A stretch of DNA of 64,000 nt from Treponema sp. (GTDB lineage: Bacteria > Spirochaetota > Spirochaetia > Treponematales > Breznakiellaceae): NCBI GenBank assembly GCA_031266875.1, contig JAISAE010000080.1:21417-85416 (forward strand), in the 5' to 3' direction. How positions within the stretch are numbered: the first letter of the stretch is position 1; every line of letters starts with the position of its first letter. A program made the position numbers and the translations under genes. Below are positions 37,835 through 46,750 of this stretch, piece by piece. A model generated the notes under the pieces. That model was not told the origin of the DNA and did no database searches. It saw only the letters and a list, made by a program, of their open reading frames with translations.

Positions 37835-39010
37835 AAACTCAATCTTTCCAATGGCTGCCGGTATGTTCAGAAATTCCTTATGCCGTACCAGCCATACCAC
37901 AATATCCGCCTTTTGATACGCTTCCTGATACGGCGCTAAATTAAACATTTTATGGCTTTTGATGTTGGGTTCCACCACCAGCACGTCCGCGTTGGCTTCG
38001 GAGATTATCCGCGAGGTGATGTACTTCGCGGGAGACTCGCGCAGGTCGTCAATGTCCGGCTTGAAGGCCAGGCCCATGCAGGCGATAAGCGGCGGGCGGC
38101 CTGTGTTGTGTGTGAAATTCACGCAGGCTTCTAAAGTATGGTTGGCGCACCAGTCAGCTTTGTAGTCGTTGGTTTCACGGGCGCGTTTGATGATTTGCGC
38201 CTGTTCGGGGAAATCGGACACGATGAACCAGGGGTCTACCGCGATACAGTGGCCGCCTACGCCGCAGCCGGGCTGTAATATATTTACGCGGGGATGCTTA
38301 TTCGCCAGTTCGATTAAATCCCATACATTAACGCCGGCCTTATTGCATATCATCGATAGTTCGTTGGCAAAGGCGATTTGCGCGTCTCGTGAGGAGTTTT
38401 CAGTGAGCTTGCACATTTCCGCAGTGCGGGCGTTTGTCTTGTGCAGGACACCTTTTACAAATTGGGCATAAAAGGCCGCCGCTTTGTCGGCTGATTCGGG
38501 ATTCAAGCCGCCTATCACGCGGTTGTTGTGTTCTAATTCATATAGCACATTTCCCGGCAATACCCGCTCCGGGCAATAGGCGATATATACCTTATTTTTT
38601 AATTCCGGGCGCAGTTTGAAGATGAGGTCTGCCATTTTCTCGGTGGTCAATACCGGCGAGGTGGATTCTATCACAAAAAGATTGCCCTCTCGCAGAAACG
38701 GGATCACCATGCGTGTGGCTGATTCCACGAATGATATATCAGCGCGGTGATTTTGCTTAAAAGGAGTGGGAACAACGATGAAAAAGGCGTCCGCTTCTTC
38801 GGGCTGCGATGTGGCTTTCAACGCGCCCTTTTCCACGACTTGTTTTACCAGCGCGTCAAGTTCAGGCTCAACAATATGTATTTTCCCCTGATTGATAATA
38901 TTCACCACTTCCGGGTTTACATCCACACCAGTAACGCTAATGTCCTTGCTTGCCACAACTGCGGCGGTAGGAAGGCCGATATAGCCTAGACCCATGAATA
39001 TTACTTTCAC
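37790..39010 (-). CDS. wecC: UDP-N-acetyl-D-mannosamine dehydrogenase
   Basis: 'GLGYIGLPTAAVVAS', 'PERVLPGNVLYEL', 'CKLTENSSRDAQIAFANELSMIC', 'GVGGHCIAVDPWF'. Confidence 0.95.
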   Translation of the reverse strand: MKVIFMGLGYIGLPTAAVVASKDISVTGVDVNPEVVNIINQGKIHIVEPELDALVKQVVEKGALKATSQPEEADAFFIVVPTPFKQNHRADISFVESATRMVIPFLREGNLFVIESTSPVLTTEKMADLIFKLRPELKNKVYIAYCPERVLPGNVLYELEHNNRVIGGLNPESADKAAAFYAQFVKGVLHKTNARTAEMCKLTENSSRDAQIAFANELSMICNKAGVNVWDLIELANKHPRVNILQPGCGVGGHCIAVDPWFIVSDFPEQAQIIKRARETNDYKADWCANHTLEACVNFTHNTGRPPLIACMGLAFKPDIDDLRESPAKYITSRIISEANADVLVVEPNIKSHKMFNLAPYQEAYQKADIVVWLVRHKEFLNIPAAIGKIEFDFCGIRKKSMDYAN

Positions 39011-39498
39011 TGTTTTATTCCTCGACCAAATAGTATTTTGAAAAACAGAAATGAAAAGAGCAGACCCTACAAATGTGGAATATAAAACGTTGACATACTA
39101 GTAAACAGGGGATTAATCAGACAGCTCTATTACATCTTGATATAACACGTCCAGCAGCATAACACGTTTTCATACCTATGCCTGAAAAAAATGTACTATG
39201 ATTGTTATCTTCTAACCAAACCCATCCGCTATGTTGCCAAGCGAAATAGGTGGTATTGCTGAAGGAGGACTTTGCAGTGTTGAAAATATTCACAGAAAAA
39301 CACCCTCATCAGGCGTCTTTCTTAACAGTATAAATGTTTCCACAAATACACCAATAGCCACTGAATCCATGCCGTAAGCCGTAACATTATCGGTCATACA
39401 ATTCAGATTATAATAAAACTCAAAACTACAGGCATCTTTAATACAGATGCCAAAATAAACTCAAACCACCAGTCTAAAAGATATACCTCTCCGACGGC

Positions 39499-39703
39499 CT
39501 ATTCATACAGACAACACAATAACGAGAAAACACAAAACACCTGCAACAGTGTTTTGAAAACAAGAGTATAGGAACACTTATATAAAGGAAGAAAGAAAGT
39601 GAATTTTCTAGAGATACATTGCAATTGTCCCATGGGGGGGGGGGGGGGGGCAGGCTATAGACAGATCTCTAACACTATACGAAATATGAGGCTTATTTAA
39701 CAT
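39499..39703 (-). other. Short ORF(s) with perfect SD whose frame depends on a C17 tract (putative phase-variable leader)
   Basis: ATG 39703 preceded by AAGGAGGG (39709..39716); C17 on the minus strand (G17 at 39634..39650 on +). Confidence 0.5.
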
Positions 39704-39804
39704 GTCTACCCTCCTTCTAAACGCACCACAGACGGCGCTCAGATTCTCACCATACGACCAAACCGCAGGCGACTTATAAGTACACCCTTACAAGTATAAA
39801 TATA

Positions 39805-39834
39805 TATATATCACACACTGAATTCTTTTGTCAA
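39805..39834 (-). promoter_or_regulatory. Putative sigma-70 promoter reading toward wecC
   Basis: TTGACA (39829..39834) - 18 bp - TATATA (39805..39810), minus strand. Confidence 0.6.
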
Positions 39835-40244
39835 GCGTTTTACTAAAAAATGTGAAAGAGAATTGATAGATTCATCGGTATAGGTCAAAGCGAACCTTGC
39901 ACCGGTGGCGTAGTTCCTGGGCCTATCACCTTGCTGGCCCAGGTCAAAGAGAGCGGCAGCTTGTCGCGCATGAAAGGCCAGTTCATGCGCGGGCTAAGGT
40001 TGTCGCTCTCTTTTTAGTCTACCGCGTACAGACGGCACGGTGTTTCTGCCCGGCCATCACGGAGCGGTTGTCATAGCGCCGCGCTCCATGAGGCTTCCCG
40101 CAGCAAGGACTTCGCCCGCTCACTTGCTGGGCGAAGTGAAGAAATTTGCCCCCGACGCCTATAAGGGCGGGGACAACAAAATCATTATCACAGGCATTGC
40201 TCTTTCGATTGGCCGGGAGCGGTGAGCTTAAACATTAGGAGGAA

Positions 40245-40885
40245 ATGCTGCCTCTGGAGTTTCTACACACATCTCTGGAAGTTCTACACATATCTCTGGA
40301 GTTTCCAAAGCTGCCTCTGGAGTTTCTACACACAGCTCTAGAAATTCTACACATAGCTCTGAAAACTCTACACACATCTCTGAAGTTTCCAAAGCCATCT
40401 CTGGAAGCTCTACACACACCCTGGAGTTTCTACACACAGCTTTTGAGTTTCCAAAGCCGTATCTGGAAACTCTACACACATCTCTGGAGGTTTCAAAGCT
40501 ACCTCTGGAAGTGCTACACACATCTCTGAAAGATCTACACATATCTCTGGAGTTTCTACATACACCTCTGGAGTTTCCAAAGACGTCTCTGGAAGTTCTA
40601 CACATACCTTTGGAGTTTATAAAGCCATCTCTGGAGATTCTACATATACCTCTAGAAGTTCTACACACAGCTTTTTGAGTTTCCAAAGCCGTATCTGGAA
40701 GCTCTACACATATCTCTGGAGGTTCCAAAGCCACATCTGGAGTTTCTACACACATCTCTGGAGGTTCCAAAGCCACATCTGGAAGTGCTACACATATCTC
40801 TGGAAGTGCTAAAATTGGCTTGAAAAGGCTTGGAGATGGATGTATACTTTTCAAAGTTGGCTTTGGAAGTGCTAAAGGTGGCTTG
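40245..40885. repeat. Tandem array 3, 21-bp period, consensus ~TCTACACACATCTCTGGAAGT, about 29 units
   Basis: Read directly; begins at an ATG preceded by AGGAGGA. Confidence 0.95.
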
Positions 40886-40946
40886 AAAAGTGTTACAGGC
40901 GGCTATGCTGCTTTCACAAGAGGCTTGGGGCAGTAAGGAGGTTTAT

Positions 40947-41612
40947 ATGCCGGGCTCTGGTTGGCTTCCCGCGAGGGAACAGGATTTAGTGGATTTATGC
41001 GTTAGATGGAAGGTGTCGCTGGAAGACCCGGCGAAACTTGCCGCTTACGCTTGGGATCAGGGGGAAGTTACGGCGACTTCGGGTAAGGTGGACGCCTTTC
41101 TGAGCGCCCGAAATGCCTATGAAGCGAACAATTCCACGGCAAAGCGAATCGCCAAGGACGAAGCAAAGGAAGCGGCTATAGACGCGATGCGGGATTTCGC
41201 CAATTCTTTCGTCCGGTTCAACAAAAAGATGAATGACGCGGCCAGACTGGACATGGGCATACGTCCCAAGGACACGACGATGACGCCCCACGGGAAGCCC
41301 ACGAGTCAGCCCGACACGAAGGTTGAGAACACGTCCAACCATTTTGAGCATAAGGTAATAGTTCTTCACAAGGGCAGCGTTTCCAAGCCGTCAGACGCCT
41401 ACGGAGTGTGCTACGCATGGCAGATTGAGGGCGAAAAACCCGTTTCCGGTGCGGGGATCCGGGGATATTCAAAATTCAGCCGGAAGACGAGCTTCATTGT
41501 TACCCATACGGAGGCGGACAAAGGCAAGGTTTGTTACTACGCGACCTGCTATGAGAATTCCAAAGGGGATCAGGGGGCTTGGTCTTTGGTGGAAGAAGCG
41601 GTGATTAGTTAA
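40947..41612 (+). CDS. Hypothetical protein
   Basis: AAGGAGG SD, ATG 40947 MPGSGWLPAREQDLVDLCVRWKVSLEDPAKLAAYAWDQGEV; track start 40890. Confidence 0.7.
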   Translation: MPGSGWLPAREQDLVDLCVRWKVSLEDPAKLAAYAWDQGEVTATSGKVDAFLSARNAYEANNSTAKRIAKDEAKEAAIDAMRDFANSFVRFNKKMNDAARLDMGIRPKDTTMTPHGKPTSQPDTKVENTSNHFEHKVIVLHKGSVSKPSDAYGVCYAWQIEGEKPVSGAGIRGYSKFSRKTSFIVTHTEADKGKVCYYATCYENSKGDQGAWSLVEEAVIS

Positions 41613-41709
41613 GGCTTTTTGAAGGCTTGCGGTTGAAGCGGGGTTTGGAGCGGTGTTCCAGACCCCGTATGTTTGTGTATAGTATCTATAGAACTAATGG
41701 AGGCATACG

Positions 41710-42123
41710 GTGTCAATAGTATATACTGAAATAACGCTCAAGAATGCCGTTGATGAGGCTATTGTTACGGCGGGAATAGTCAAAGATCATGAGGTGCGGC
41801 AAACCACTGTTCAGGCGGTGGTTGATACTGGCGCGTGGACCCTGGTCATCAGTGAGGATATTCGTAAAGAGCTTGGCCTGCGGATAACAGGAGCTGATTC
41901 GGGAACCCTGGCCGACGGGACAAGAGGCTCCTACCCTGTCGCAGGCCCGTTGGAAGTAGTATGGAAAGACCGCCGGACGATTTGTGAAGCTATCGTATTG
42001 CCCAATGCCAAGGATGTTCTGCTCGGTGCTATCCCTCTTGAGGCATTGGATTTGATTGTCAATCCTCGCGCAGAGGAAGTTGTGGGCGCTCATGGGGAGC
42101 AGCCGCTTCATTACCTAATGTGA
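41710..42123 (+). CDS. Clan AA (retropepsin-like) aspartic protease
   Basis: 'AVVDTGAWTLVI' and 'VLLGAIPLEALDLIVNP'. Confidence 0.8.
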   Translation: MSIVYTEITLKNAVDEAIVTAGIVKDHEVRQTTVQAVVDTGAWTLVISEDIRKELGLRITGADSGTLADGTRGSYPVAGPLEVVWKDRRTICEAIVLPNAKDVLLGAIPLEALDLIVNPRAEEVVGAHGEQPLHYLM

Positions 42124-42253
42124 ACGTCTCACGCTTAGGGTCTCTAGGGTCTGTGGCGTTGGGTCTCCGGTAGAAGAAGCGGTGATTGGTTAAGGTTTTT
42201 GGGTTGAAACGGGCTTCTGGGACGGCGTTCCAGATTTAATACATCACAAACAA

Positions 42254-42341
<88 letters not shown>

Positions 42342-42360
42342 AAATCTACAATAATCGTAA

Positions 42361-42445
42361 CGGAGAGAGAGGGATTCGAACCCTCGGAGCCCGAAGGCTC
42401 AACGGTTTTCGAGACCGCCCGATTCGACCGCTCTCGCATCTCTCC
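42361..42445 (-). tRNA. tRNA-Ser(CGA)
   Basis: 85 nt; GGAGAGA/TCTCTCC acceptor, anticodon loop CTCGAAA, long variable arm. Confidence 0.95.
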
Positions 42446-42637
42446 ATATCAAGGTGCACACGCCTTATAACTAACTATTCATTTATACCCCAAACTCTTT
42501 CAGTGTGTCAAGCAATATTTTACTCCACACGTTCATAATAGAGCGCGTCTCAGCGCCTTTGAACTAATGCTTTCCTTATAAATACTACTACCTGTTTCTT
42601 GTTTTGCATTTTGCCCTGATACGCGCTTATACAATGA

Positions 42638-43954
42638 CTACCAGCGGGTCTTCTCAGCCCAGAGTCCGAGTGCGGGGTTGGGAACAAAGAACACGCGCTC
42701 TCCATTGGGCAAGGTATTCCAGCCATAGCTAAGGGTGTTGATGTCATAACAGGCAAGAGCGGCGTTAAGGTCGCCCCACTCAAAGCCGGCGCTTTCGATT
42801 TCAGCGCGGCTCAGGGCTGGTCCCGGGCAATAGCGCACGGTGAACCGGCCTTCGCTTGAGCCGTGGATCAGGTGGGCCGCTGCGCTGAGGCTACTGGCAA
42901 GTTCCGTGTCGTGGAGCACTTTGTCTTGTATAACCTTAGCTGGCCGGTAACCATGTTTACGGATAAGCGCGTCAATGTCTTTGTCCTCACCAAATCGCTC
43001 AAGCCCGGGCGCGATAATGAGTAGCTCACCGCCGTCGGCCATTGCCATGCGGGTACGGTAGATTGCCTTGTTGCCCAGCCATGTTGTGCGGAACTCGTCG
43101 CTTTCAAGGTAGACCACGGCCTTTTTCACCGGCTCATCCAGAATATCCACGTTGAGCTCACGCGCCAGCGCCGCCGCCTGCTCAAAACATTCGCGGCCAA
43201 AGCCCACAAACAGGCCGCGCACCGCCAGTGAGCCACGCGGTTTGCCGGTGGCAGCGATTTCCGCGTCGCTGCGGGCGCTCACCACAGTCAAGGCCCAGAG
43301 TATAGGCGGCAGGGCGCTACCGAAACGCTTGACGCCTTCGTCGAACATGGCCCTGACCGGCGTGTCGGTTCTGCCCATCATGCGTTCCATACCATAAGAC
43401 GCGCCTACAAAGTGGCTTTTGTCGATGGCCTCTTTGCCGCCGGTTCCCACGAAGATGTTCTTAGCATGGTTCGCCATACCCACTACTTCATGCGGCACTA
43501 CCTGTCCAATAGAAACAATGAGCGAAAAACCGCCGTCTCTAAGCATTTTGTTCACCTGCACTGGCCAGTCATAACGCGCCGCGCCCTCAGACGCCTGTTC
43601 CACCCACTCAGCGGGCAGGCGTCCAAGTTCCACCACGTCATTGCGCCAGTCATGGACAAAAATTTTTTCAAGGGGCGTCTGTGGAAACATACGGCGCAGC
43701 TCCGCCTCAGTCATAGGCATGTGCGTACCGAGCGCCGGCAGAACCGCACCCAGCCGTTTACCCAGCTCCCGCGCCGCGATGTCCGTCAAAAAGCCGGCCC
43801 GCGAATGAAAGCGTGTAATATCCGGCGGCAGAACCAGCACGGGTCCGGTTTTTGCCCCAGTCTCAAGCGCCTTTGCCAGCGCTTTTGAAAATAACTCATC
43901 GAGATCCTCGTCAGACAGGTCTAACGCGGCTCCGCCTTTAGCTATATAAGTCAT
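42638..43954 (-). CDS. LarA-like lactate racemase-domain protein (DUF2088)
   Basis: 'LVLPPDITRFHSRAGFLTDIAARELG', 'LPALGTHMPMTEAELRRMFP'. Confidence 0.85.
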   Translation of the reverse strand: MTYIAKGGAALDLSDEDLDELFSKALAKALETGAKTGPVLVLPPDITRFHSRAGFLTDIAARELGKRLGAVLPALGTHMPMTEAELRRMFPQTPLEKIFVHDWRNDVVELGRLPAEWVEQASEGAARYDWPVQVNKMLRDGGFSLIVSIGQVVPHEVVGMANHAKNIFVGTGGKEAIDKSHFVGASYGMERMMGRTDTPVRAMFDEGVKRFGSALPPILWALTVVSARSDAEIAATGKPRGSLAVRGLFVGFGRECFEQAAALARELNVDILDEPVKKAVVYLESDEFRTTWLGNKAIYRTRMAMADGGELLIIAPGLERFGEDKDIDALIRKHGYRPAKVIQDKVLHDTELASSLSAAAHLIHGSSEGRFTVRYCPGPALSRAEIESAGFEWGDLNAALACYDINTLSYGWNTLPNGERVFFVPNPALGLWAEKTRW

Positions 43955-44068
43955 AGAATCTCCTATTTTATGGATACTTGCGTAGATAGCATAATCTTTC
44001 CAATTTTTGTTGACAACCCATTTATAGCGGATTAAGCTTATGGCAATAAAATTTTAGGAGGATCCTTT

Positions 44069-45718
44069 ATGAAAAAATTGGAAGTTACGCTACTCACGCT
44101 GACGGTCTGCATATTTGTGGGTTGTAGTAACAAAAGTAATCAGACCGCGCAAAATAGTGTTTCAGGGGGGGGGGGGGTCGTTAGATCAAACGTCACTACC
44201 GCGCAAAGTGGACTGAATTTTACTGGTTACCCCATGAATGCAACGGATCAGACCATAACTTGGTTCGCCAGTAACGGTTATTTGCCGAATACGGCGTATG
44301 GTTCGGCCAAAGAATCGCCATTTCACTCCGGATTGCAGGATATGCTTGGTGTGAAAATTGATTGGCAGTTCCCGGTTACCGGCACTGATACCAATCAGGC
44401 GTTCAATCTTGTCATGGCGAATGAGAAGCTGCCGGACGTCATTTTTCATGGTCTTATGAAAGACGCGCAACGGTACATGGACGAAGGTACTATCTACGAC
44501 CTGACCCCATACATTCAGCAGTGGGCGCCAAACTACTACAAATGGCTCCAGACCAATCCCGAATACGACCGTACATTCAAAACCGACGAAGGCAAGTATT
44601 ATGGTTTTGGTTTCTTCCGCGAGGCTGGTGGCTGGAACGACAGCTATCTGGGGCCGGTGGTACGGAAAGACTGGCTCGACGAATGTGGTCTGCCCATACC
44701 GGAAACCATCGGAGACTGGGACAAGACGCTGCGGGCATTCAAGGACCGCTATGGAGCCGTGCTGAGTTTTGCGCGTTCCCGCGTGGCTGACTACGGAAGC
44801 GGCATCTCTGGCGCATTTGGAGCGTATACCATGCTTACCTTCAGGCTTTATGTTGACGATAACCACAAGATTCAGTCGGCAACGTCGCAGCCTCAGTGGA
44901 GGGATTACCTTAGCAAGCTGAACGAGTGGTGGCGCGACGGCCTGCTGGACCAGGACTTTATGACCAATGACGACACAATGACGCGAACCAATGCCTTAAA
45001 CGGCAAGATGGGCATATCCATTACCTCAATGGGACAGCTCTCCAACTGGGTGAATGATGCTGAAAGCTCTGGTAACGGCGCTCAGTGGATCGGGCTTCAG
45101 TACCCCCATGGCGATGATGGTACATTGAGCATGATTCCGGGTGGTTATGGCATTGGAACCAACGCCGCAGTCATTACCACAAGCTGTTCTCAAGAGAAGC
45201 TGGAACTCGTGATGAGAGCGCTCGACTACGCCTACAGCGACGAAGGCAATCTGTACTGGAACTTTGGTAAGCAGGGTGTGTCGTGGGAGTATGACGCGAA
45301 TGGGCAGCCCGCCTATCTGCCACTCGTTACAAATGATCCTGATGGATTAAACAACGCCATCGACAAGTTCGGCGGCTCAACATGGAGCGGTAACTGCATT
45401 CAGGCGACGCTGTTGCTGTACCTCAAGAACACTCAGCAAGCCATTGACGCCAACGACCTGTGGTTCTACCCGAATGAGGCGGTAAGCGCCAAGTGGACCG
45501 TGCCGCCGGGCGTTACACTGACGCCGGACGAGAGTAGTCGTGCCGCTGAACTGCAAAATACCATCAGCACCTATTCCAATGAAATGGCGATCAAGTTCAT
45601 CACTGGTCAGGAGCCGTTCAGTAACTTCGATAGCTTTGTCGCACGGGTCAACCAGATGGGCATGCCGGAACTGCTGAACATTAACCAGACCGCTTACGAC
45701 CGGTATCTCTCCCGTTAA
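44069..45718 (+). CDS. Extracellular solute-binding lipoprotein (LplA-like) containing an in-frame G13 tract
   Basis: Lipobox ICIFVGCSN; SBP; upstream of two LplB/LplC-type permeases; G13 at 44165..44177 (SGGGGVV). Confidence 0.85.
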   Translation: MKKLEVTLLTLTVCIFVGCSNKSNQTAQNSVSGGGGVVRSNVTTAQSGLNFTGYPMNATDQTITWFASNGYLPNTAYGSAKESPFHSGLQDMLGVKIDWQFPVTGTDTNQAFNLVMANEKLPDVIFHGLMKDAQRYMDEGTIYDLTPYIQQWAPNYYKWLQTNPEYDRTFKTDEGKYYGFGFFREAGGWNDSYLGPVVRKDWLDECGLPIPETIGDWDKTLRAFKDRYGAVLSFARSRVADYGSGISGAFGAYTMLTFRLYVDDNHKIQSATSQPQWRDYLSKLNEWWRDGLLDQDFMTNDDTMTRTNALNGKMGISITSMGQLSNWVNDAESSGNGAQWIGLQYPHGDDGTLSMIPGGYGIGTNAAVITTSCSQEKLELVMRALDYAYSDEGNLYWNFGKQGVSWEYDANGQPAYLPLVTNDPDGLNNAIDKFGGSTWSGNCIQATLLLYLKNTQQAIDANDLWFYPNEAVSAKWTVPPGVTLTPDESSRAAELQNTISTYSNEMAIKFITGQEPFSNFDSFVARVNQMGMPELLNINQTAYDRYLSR

Positions 45719-45796
45719 AGGCGGGTGTTTGATTAGCAATGATTAGGAGTAAGTTGTTTCAGTTAATGGCTTACTCCACTTTTATTAGGAGAAACT

Positions 45797-46738
45797 ATGG
45801 CTAAAGCAAATGTCTCAATATCCCATGTGCCGTTAAAGACTATGCTAGCAAGGGACTTCGCGCTGAATAAGTGGAAGTACCTGCTTATCCTGCCGGTGCT
45901 GGTGTACTTCGCGTTGTTTGTATACAAGCCGATGTATGGTCTTATCATCGCGTTCAAGGACTATCGCCCAAACTTGGGCTTTGATCGCAGCCGCTGGGTT
46001 GGGCTTAAACACTTCATCGACTTCTTTAACGATGTATATTTCTTCCGTTTGCTGAGGAATACGCTATCGATCAGCCTTTTAAGCATATTGTTCGGCTTCC
46101 CTGCCCCTATACTACTGGCGCTTCTGCTCAATGAAATCCAGAACACCAGTTTCAAAAAGACCGTACAGACCATAACCTATATGCCGTACTTCATCTCAAT
46201 GGTCGTGGTGGCATCGCTGATTCGTACCTACAGCGCCAGTAACGGTATCTTTGCGCAGATTGCGATCATGCTTGGTGGTGAGGGTAAGAACTACCTTATG
46301 CACAATCAGTATTTCTACCCAATCTACGTTATATCCGACATCTGGCAGGGCATTGGCTGGAATTCCATCATTTACCTCGCGGCGCTCACCGGCATTGATC
46401 AGGAGCAGTACGAAGCGGCGCGTATTGATGGCGCGGGACGTATTCGGCGCATATTCAGCGTTACCCTGCCAAACCTTCTGCCTACCATCATGGTTCTGTT
46501 CATCCTGCGTATGGGTGGCATACTCAACGTAGGCTTTGAGAAGATCATCCTGCTGTACAACGAAGGTATTTACGAGGTGGCTGACGTCATTTCGACCTAT
46601 GTCTACCGGCGGGGCATTATTCAGGCCGCGTTCAGCTATGCTTCGGCGGTTGGCTTGTTCAACTCGCTGGTGAATGTGGCGTTTCTGGTTGCAGCGAACA
46701 CGCTCAGCAAGAAATTTACCGAGTCAAGTCTGTTTTAA
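45797..46738 (+). CDS. ABC transporter permease (LplB-like)
   Basis: 'YEAARIDGAGRIRRIFSVTLPNLLPTIMVLFIL'. Confidence 0.9.
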   Translation: MAKANVSISHVPLKTMLARDFALNKWKYLLILPVLVYFALFVYKPMYGLIIAFKDYRPNLGFDRSRWVGLKHFIDFFNDVYFFRLLRNTLSISLLSILFGFPAPILLALLLNEIQNTSFKKTVQTITYMPYFISMVVVASLIRTYSASNGIFAQIAIMLGGEGKNYLMHNQYFYPIYVISDIWQGIGWNSIIYLAALTGIDQEQYEAARIDGAGRIRRIFSVTLPNLLPTIMVLFILRMGGILNVGFEKIILLYNEGIYEVADVISTYVYRRGIIQAAFSYASAVGLFNSLVNVAFLVAANTLSKKFTESSLF

Positions 46739-46750
46739 GAGGCCAAACAT

